Origin: Damh-18 sp964570795
GTDB taxonomy: Bacteria; Patescibacteriota; Minisyncoccia; Phycocordibacterales; UBA918
Direction: 5' to 3'
Length of the DNA: 13,813 bases
Assembly: GCA_964570795.1 (NCBI GenBank)
Contig: CAZMYZ010000017.1
Span: forward strand, 1 to 13,813
Positions 11,425 through 13,813 of this stretch are shown here, in pieces. Every line of letters starts with the position of its first letter. The stretch's first letter is position 1. A program made the position numbers and the translations under genes. Under the pieces are notes generated by a model. It saw nothing but the letters and a program-made list of their open reading frames with translations, did no database searches and was not told the DNA's origin.

Positions 11425-11813
11425 AGCGTACGCATATCGCACGCACGAAGTTCGTGTATGTGTGTCATGTACTCAGGGCAAGCGCGTGCAACGTGCGCCC
11501 AAAACTGTGCCCCATGATTGAGTTCGAGGAGGTGGCATACTTCATGCACAATAATGTAGTCAGCGAGGTGAAGTGGGAGAAAAACGATACGATAATTAAA
11601 ATTGAGATTTTGCTTGCTTGAGCAACTTCCCCAGCGCGTACGCTGATCGCGTATAGCAACTCTGCCGTACGAGCACCCATAGTGCGCACTCCAGTACAGA
11701 AGGCGCTCATGTACAAAAGCACGCGCTCGTTCCTTGTGAGCGAGATAATGTGCTTCGGTGGCGCGGCTTCGCCGCGCCACCCTCCTCCTTCTTCTCTTCA
11801 CCCCAAACCACAT
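11415..11813 (-). CDS. YgjP/DUF45-type zinc metallopeptidase, one-domain form
   Basis: Member of the YgjP-like (DUF45, M48-related) family; its cellular role is poorly known. The 132-aa product has the hallmark TRWGSCSSKQNLNFNY block (about 59-74). Then comes the zinc motif HEVCHLLELNHGAQFW (HExxH plus downstream H), followed by the helical end. Full-length relatives are about 230 aa with an N-terminal beta domain, which is missing here. Residues 1-17 are a suspicious basic run (KRRRRRVARRSR) coded by a GC-rich hairpin (11757-11781), so the true start may lie inside. The ATG is one base after the helicase stop (TAG-T-ATG), which implies coupled translation with the helicase. Confidence 0.87.
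   Translation of the reverse strand: MWFGVKRRRRRVARRSRATEAHYLAHKERARAFVHERLLYWSAHYGCSYGRVAIRDQRTRWGSCSSKQNLNFNYRIVFLPLHLADYIIVHEVCHLLELNHGAQFWAHVARACPEYMTHIHELRACDMRTLGT
11757..11781 (-). other. GC-rich 10-bp hairpin at the helicase-metallopeptidase junction
   Basis: GGTGGCGCGG (11757-11766) pairs perfectly with 11772-11781 around a five-base loop. It lies about 35-60 bases past the helicase stop, inside the first codons of the metallopeptidase frame. It could slow ribosomes, act as a partial terminator or mark an inserted palindromic repeat. There is no T tract after it. Confidence 0.5.
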
Positions 11814-11814
11814 A

Positions 11815-13497
11815 CTATTTGAATGTATACAAAAGTCTCCCCAGACGAATCAAATCATAGTCATATGCTTCATCGAGTTCTTCAAAGACGGGTTTCAATT
11901 TCTCGGTACCATGCTTTTCAAAGGCTTTAGTCATATGCGGATACGCTACCGTCCATACGGTTTCAGATGGAATAAGGCTTTCAATATGTTCCTTTCCAAT
12001 TTCTTTATCCTCGGCAAGTTTTTCAATGTGTGTCCAGATGGTAGAAAGCGCCATACCGCGCTCCTTTGAGATTTCAAGTGCACTCATTTTCTTTTCCACG
12101 AGTTCTTTGGTGACTGCATACGTATTTTCGCGCACAGGCACATTCGCGTGTTTTATTCTCCCCTCCACTTTTTCTGCCCACTTGCCACCACAGGCGTTCA
12201 CAAAGTTTTTCTGCATCGTGGCCACTTCTTCGCTTTCCATTTCTGCAAAAACAAACTCTGCATCATCGGACTCTTCACGGAAATGCTCGTCCTTGTGTAC
12301 TACTCGCGGGTCCACAAGCAGCGCTTGTGGATTGAGACCGATTATTTTCATTCCGGTGAGTGAGCGCACACGGGAAAGTGCTACATACCCCTGTCCATAG
12401 GTAAAGGCATTCCGAAGGTCTATCTCTGCCGCATCAAGCGACATTCCCTGGCTCTTATGCACGGTAATCGCCCACGCAAGGCGAAGGGGCACCTGCGTAA
12501 TTTCCCCTTTTACTTTCCCATCCTCGATGACCGACCACGACTGTGGCGCGATTTTAATACTTCGTCCATCACTCGTTTCAATCACAGGAAATCCGTCTTC
12601 CCTATCAAAATCCACCACACGCCCCAGTGTGCCGTTTACATACCCCACTTCAAAATTGTTTTTGGTGCACATCACCATTGCCTCCTTCCTGAGTTCAAGC
12701 GACTCAGGTGAGAGACAGTTTTTTACCAAAGTCTCCACCACATATTTATTCCCCTTTGCATCCATTTTAAAATGCACACTCGCAGTATTGAGTTCCTTGA
12801 GGCGCGAAGTATTCATGCTGTCGACATCACTATTGTGTGTATAGAGTTTTGTTGGCTCTATCTCGGTATAGCCAACATCAGTCTGCTCACTAAGGAGTGT
12901 GTAGTGGCTCTCATCGACATCATTTTTGCGAATAGAATTGAGGAGCCCCAAGAGAAGTTCATCCTCCTGGCGATGCTGCTCGGTGAGGTAGCAGGTAAGA
13001 AACTTTGCACTTTCCCACGCGCGCGACTCAAAGGCAAAGCGTGACATCTCCCCTCTTCCTGCAATCGGTGGCAACTGGAAGAAGTCACCGACGAGTACCA
13101 CCTGCATCCCTCCAAAAGATTCTCCCGACTGCTTCACGGTGCGACAGACTGTCTCAACCATATCCAAGACACGCCCATCGAGCATTGAAATTTCATCGAT
13201 GATGAGTACACGTGCTTTTTTCACACGGCGCACGGTTTTCTCGTTCCCCATGATATTATCGAGGTCGTACTGCGTGAGTGTGTCACGCGCACCAATACCC
13301 GCCCACGAGTGAATGGTAGTGCCTCCAATATGCGTCGCTGCAATACCCGTAGATGCAGTAATAGCCACAGGGATATTACATGCCACGAGCCAGTCGATGT
13401 ACTGATTGAGTACATATGTCTTTCCTGACCCTGGTTCTCCCGTAAGAAATGCGTTTGCCCCCGTCTTCAGTATCTCAAGTGTCTGCGCCTGTATCAT
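11815..13497 (-). CDS. Pif1/RecD-type superfamily 1B helicase with C-terminal helix-turn-helix
   Basis: A 5'-3' DNA helicase of the Pif1-like group, expected to remove obstacles such as structured DNA or R-loops. The 560-aa protein shows Walker A TGEPGSGKT (19-27, K26), motif Ia near 45-55 (AITASTGIAA), Walker B VLIIDE (97-102) and motif III VGDFFQLPP (136-144). The arginine-bearing LTEQHRQ lies near 170. TVHKSQGMSLDAAEIDL and YVALSRV lie in the second RecA domain. A tail at about 457-557 resembles the RecQ-associated helix-turn-helix (HTH_40-like: KKMSALEISKERGMALSTI). The start fits the family: only 19 residues precede Walker A. TGC-TATACT ends six bases before the ATG. The metallopeptidase gene follows after one base. 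Confidence 0.93.
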   Translation of the reverse strand: MIQAQTLEILKTGANAFLTGEPGSGKTYVLNQYIDWLVACNIPVAITASTGIAATHIGGTTIHSWAGIGARDTLTQYDLDNIMGNEKTVRRVKKARVLIIDEISMLDGRVLDMVETVCRTVKQSGESFGGMQVVLVGDFFQLPPIAGRGEMSRFAFESRAWESAKFLTCYLTEQHRQEDELLLGLLNSIRKNDVDESHYTLLSEQTDVGYTEIEPTKLYTHNSDVDSMNTSRLKELNTASVHFKMDAKGNKYVVETLVKNCLSPESLELRKEAMVMCTKNNFEVGYVNGTLGRVVDFDREDGFPVIETSDGRSIKIAPQSWSVIEDGKVKGEITQVPLRLAWAITVHKSQGMSLDAAEIDLRNAFTYGQGYVALSRVRSLTGMKIIGLNPQALLVDPRVVHKDEHFREESDDAEFVFAEMESEEVATMQKNFVNACGGKWAEKVEGRIKHANVPVRENTYAVTKELVEKKMSALEISKERGMALSTIWTHIEKLAEDKEIGKEHIESLIPSETVWTVAYPHMTKAFEKHGTEKLKPVFEELDEAYDYDLIRLGRLLYTFK

Positions 13498-13503
13498 GGG
13501 AAT

Positions 13504-13512
13504 AGTATAGCA
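13504..13512 (-). promoter_or_regulatory. Extended -10 of the Pif1-like gene, leaderless type
   Basis: TGC-TATACT on the minus strand (hexamer 13504-13509), six bases before ATG 13497. No SD. Confidence 0.62.
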
Positions 13513-13603
13513 CCTCCATACAATGACACCCTCAAAGACTTTTATAATTTATAAAAGTTTGGTATAACTATCTGGCTGAAATCGCAGATTTCAGCAAGAT
13601 TCA

Positions 13604-13628
13604 ATATACGGCCTCATCGTCTAACGGT
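13604..13628 (+). repeat. 25-base direct repeat of the tRNA-Glu 5' end, copy 1
   Basis: Identical to 13743-13767: six bases of leader (ATATAC) plus the first 19 bases of tRNA-Glu. Identity stops inside the D loop, and no anticodon or T arm follows. Confidence 0.9.
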
Positions 13629-13670
13629 GGCCAGAAATTAAAGAGCGTAGCGACTATAATTTCTGAGTCT

Positions 13671-13704
13671 GTCGTTTTTTCTTCCTCACAGAAGAAAAAA
13701 CGAC
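13671..13704 (+). terminator. Strong T6/A6 hairpin upstream of tRNA-Glu
   Basis: A perfect 14-bp stem (GTCGTTTTTTCTTC and its complement) with a CTCACA loop. Like the cysS hairpin it has the T run inside the left arm and no T tail, and the two share CGTTTTTTCTTCC. It probably insulates the tRNA gene from upstream transcription. Confidence 0.55.
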
Positions 13705-13724
13705 GCTAACGGTCAAAATAAAAC

Positions 13725-13733
13725 TGCTATGAT
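13725..13733 (+). promoter_or_regulatory. Extended -10 promoter of tRNA-Glu
   Basis: TGC-TATGAT (hexamer 13728-13733), giving a start about 8-10 bases before the mature tRNA 5' end. Confidence 0.6.
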
Positions 13734-13748
13734 GCAAAAAGTATATAC

Positions 13749-13813
13749 GGCCTCATCGTCTAACGGTTAGGACACTTGGTTCTCATCCAAGAAATCGGGG
13801 TTCGATTCCCCGT
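13749..13813 (+). tRNA. tRNA-Glu, anticodon CTC (3' end cut by window)
   Basis: Acceptor GGCCTCA (13749-13755), D arm GTCT/GGAC (13758-13773), anticodon stem CTTGG/CCAAG with loop TTCTCAT giving anticodon CTC (13782-13784), which reads GAG. T arm CGGGG/CCCCG with loop TTCGATT (13796-13812). Only the first base of the 3' acceptor strand is present; TGAGGCC would be expected. All visible stems pair fully. Confidence 0.95.

Larger units (their letters stand above)
13560..13713 (+). ncRNA. Candidate structured RNA locus containing a tRNA-Glu 5' fragment
   Basis: An extended -10 TGG-TATAAC (13560-13568) is followed by a perfect 9-bp hairpin (GCTGAAATC/GATTTCAGC, 13575-13595). Then come bases 1-19 of tRNA-Glu (13610-13628), a 9-bp hairpin (CAGAAATTA, 13632-13640 with 13657-13665) and a perfect 14-bp hairpin with T6/A6 arms (13671-13684 with 13691-13704). 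No protein frame fits. CTAACGGT from the tRNA fragment recurs at 13706-13713, bounding the two downstream hairpins. It may be a real small RNA, a decayed tRNA gene hit by a small palindromic insertion, or a tRNA duplication remnant. Transcription is inferred only from the -10 box. Confidence 0.4.

Noticed and set aside
11369..11446. Longer start for the thioredoxin/CcdA-like protein
   Set aside because: It would put 26 residues before a clear signal peptide and overlap the extended -10.
13604..13767. attL/attR of an integrated element
   Set aside because: The copies are only 139 bases apart with no integrase between, and the repeat covers the 5' and not the usual 3' end of the tRNA.
13610..13813. 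Intron-bearing tRNA-Glu
   Set aside because: An intron would interrupt one tRNA once. Here the 5' end is repeated in full before the 3' part, so a second complete tRNA follows a fragment.
1..13813. CRISPR array or insertion sequence
   Set aside because: No regularly spaced repeats with unique spacers and no transposase frame were found on either strand.

Overview
The window looks like part of a small, streamlined bacterial chromosome, most likely a Patescibacteria/CPR member (Parcubacteria/Paceibacteria-like). This is inferred from gene style, not from a search. The signs are a short TruB without an obvious PUA tail, a Pif1-type helicase with a C-terminal helix-turn-helix, short intergenic gaps packed with hairpin terminators, many small genes with no recognisable family, and widespread putative leaderless promoters. 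No insertion sequence, CRISPR array or rRNA is visible. No gene-free stretch exceeds 300 bases; the longest is about 250 bases, at 13498-13748.

Layout. 1-378 is the 3' end of cysS, closed by a hairpin. 498-2516 is a dnaB-recR operon on the plus strand. 2564-4025 holds three small minus-strand genes for multi-pass membrane proteins, each with its own promoter, Shine-Dalgarno (SD) leader and downstream terminator; two of them share a small hairpin near the predicted 5' end of the mRNA. Upstream of the third are three DnaA-box-like repeats (4007-4058). 4109-4540 is rplU (L21, minus strand) with its terminator and promoter. 4595-5740 is a plus-strand run of three small exported or membrane-anchored proteins with a common Cys-pair pattern. 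rmuC (minus) and the GatB/YqeY-like gene (plus) are divergent, with start codons only a few tens of bases apart. 7441-7848 is a one-gene unit for a small soluble protein.

7868-9193 holds three successive one-gene cassettes. Each encodes a small soluble protein with a similar predicted beta-alpha-beta-beta-alpha-beta order. Each starts from TTGACA, a 16-base spacer and a TAnnAT hexamer, and each ends in a terminator with a GCACC/GGTGC-like core. Dyad symmetries overlap at least two of these promoters. This expanded, individually promoted family is the best candidate here for an undescribed system. The exported Cys-pair cluster and the tRNA-fragment locus at 13560-13713 come next.

9331-13497 is a minus-strand housekeeping block: a Pif1-like helicase, a one-domain YgjP/DUF45 metallopeptidase starting one base after the helicase stop, a thioredoxin-CcdA/DsbD-like membrane protein, and truB. 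The window ends in tRNA-Glu(CTC), cut before its 3' acceptor strand. A 25-base copy of its 5' end lies 139 bases upstream inside a hairpin-rich, promoter-preceded locus.

Two expression styles stand out. Conserved genes (dnaB, rmuC, truB, the thioredoxin/CcdA gene, the Pif1 gene) have an extended -10 box ending 6-9 bases before ATG and no SD sequence, which fits leaderless mRNAs. The small lineage-specific genes have leaders of roughly 30-60 bases with clear SD sequences.
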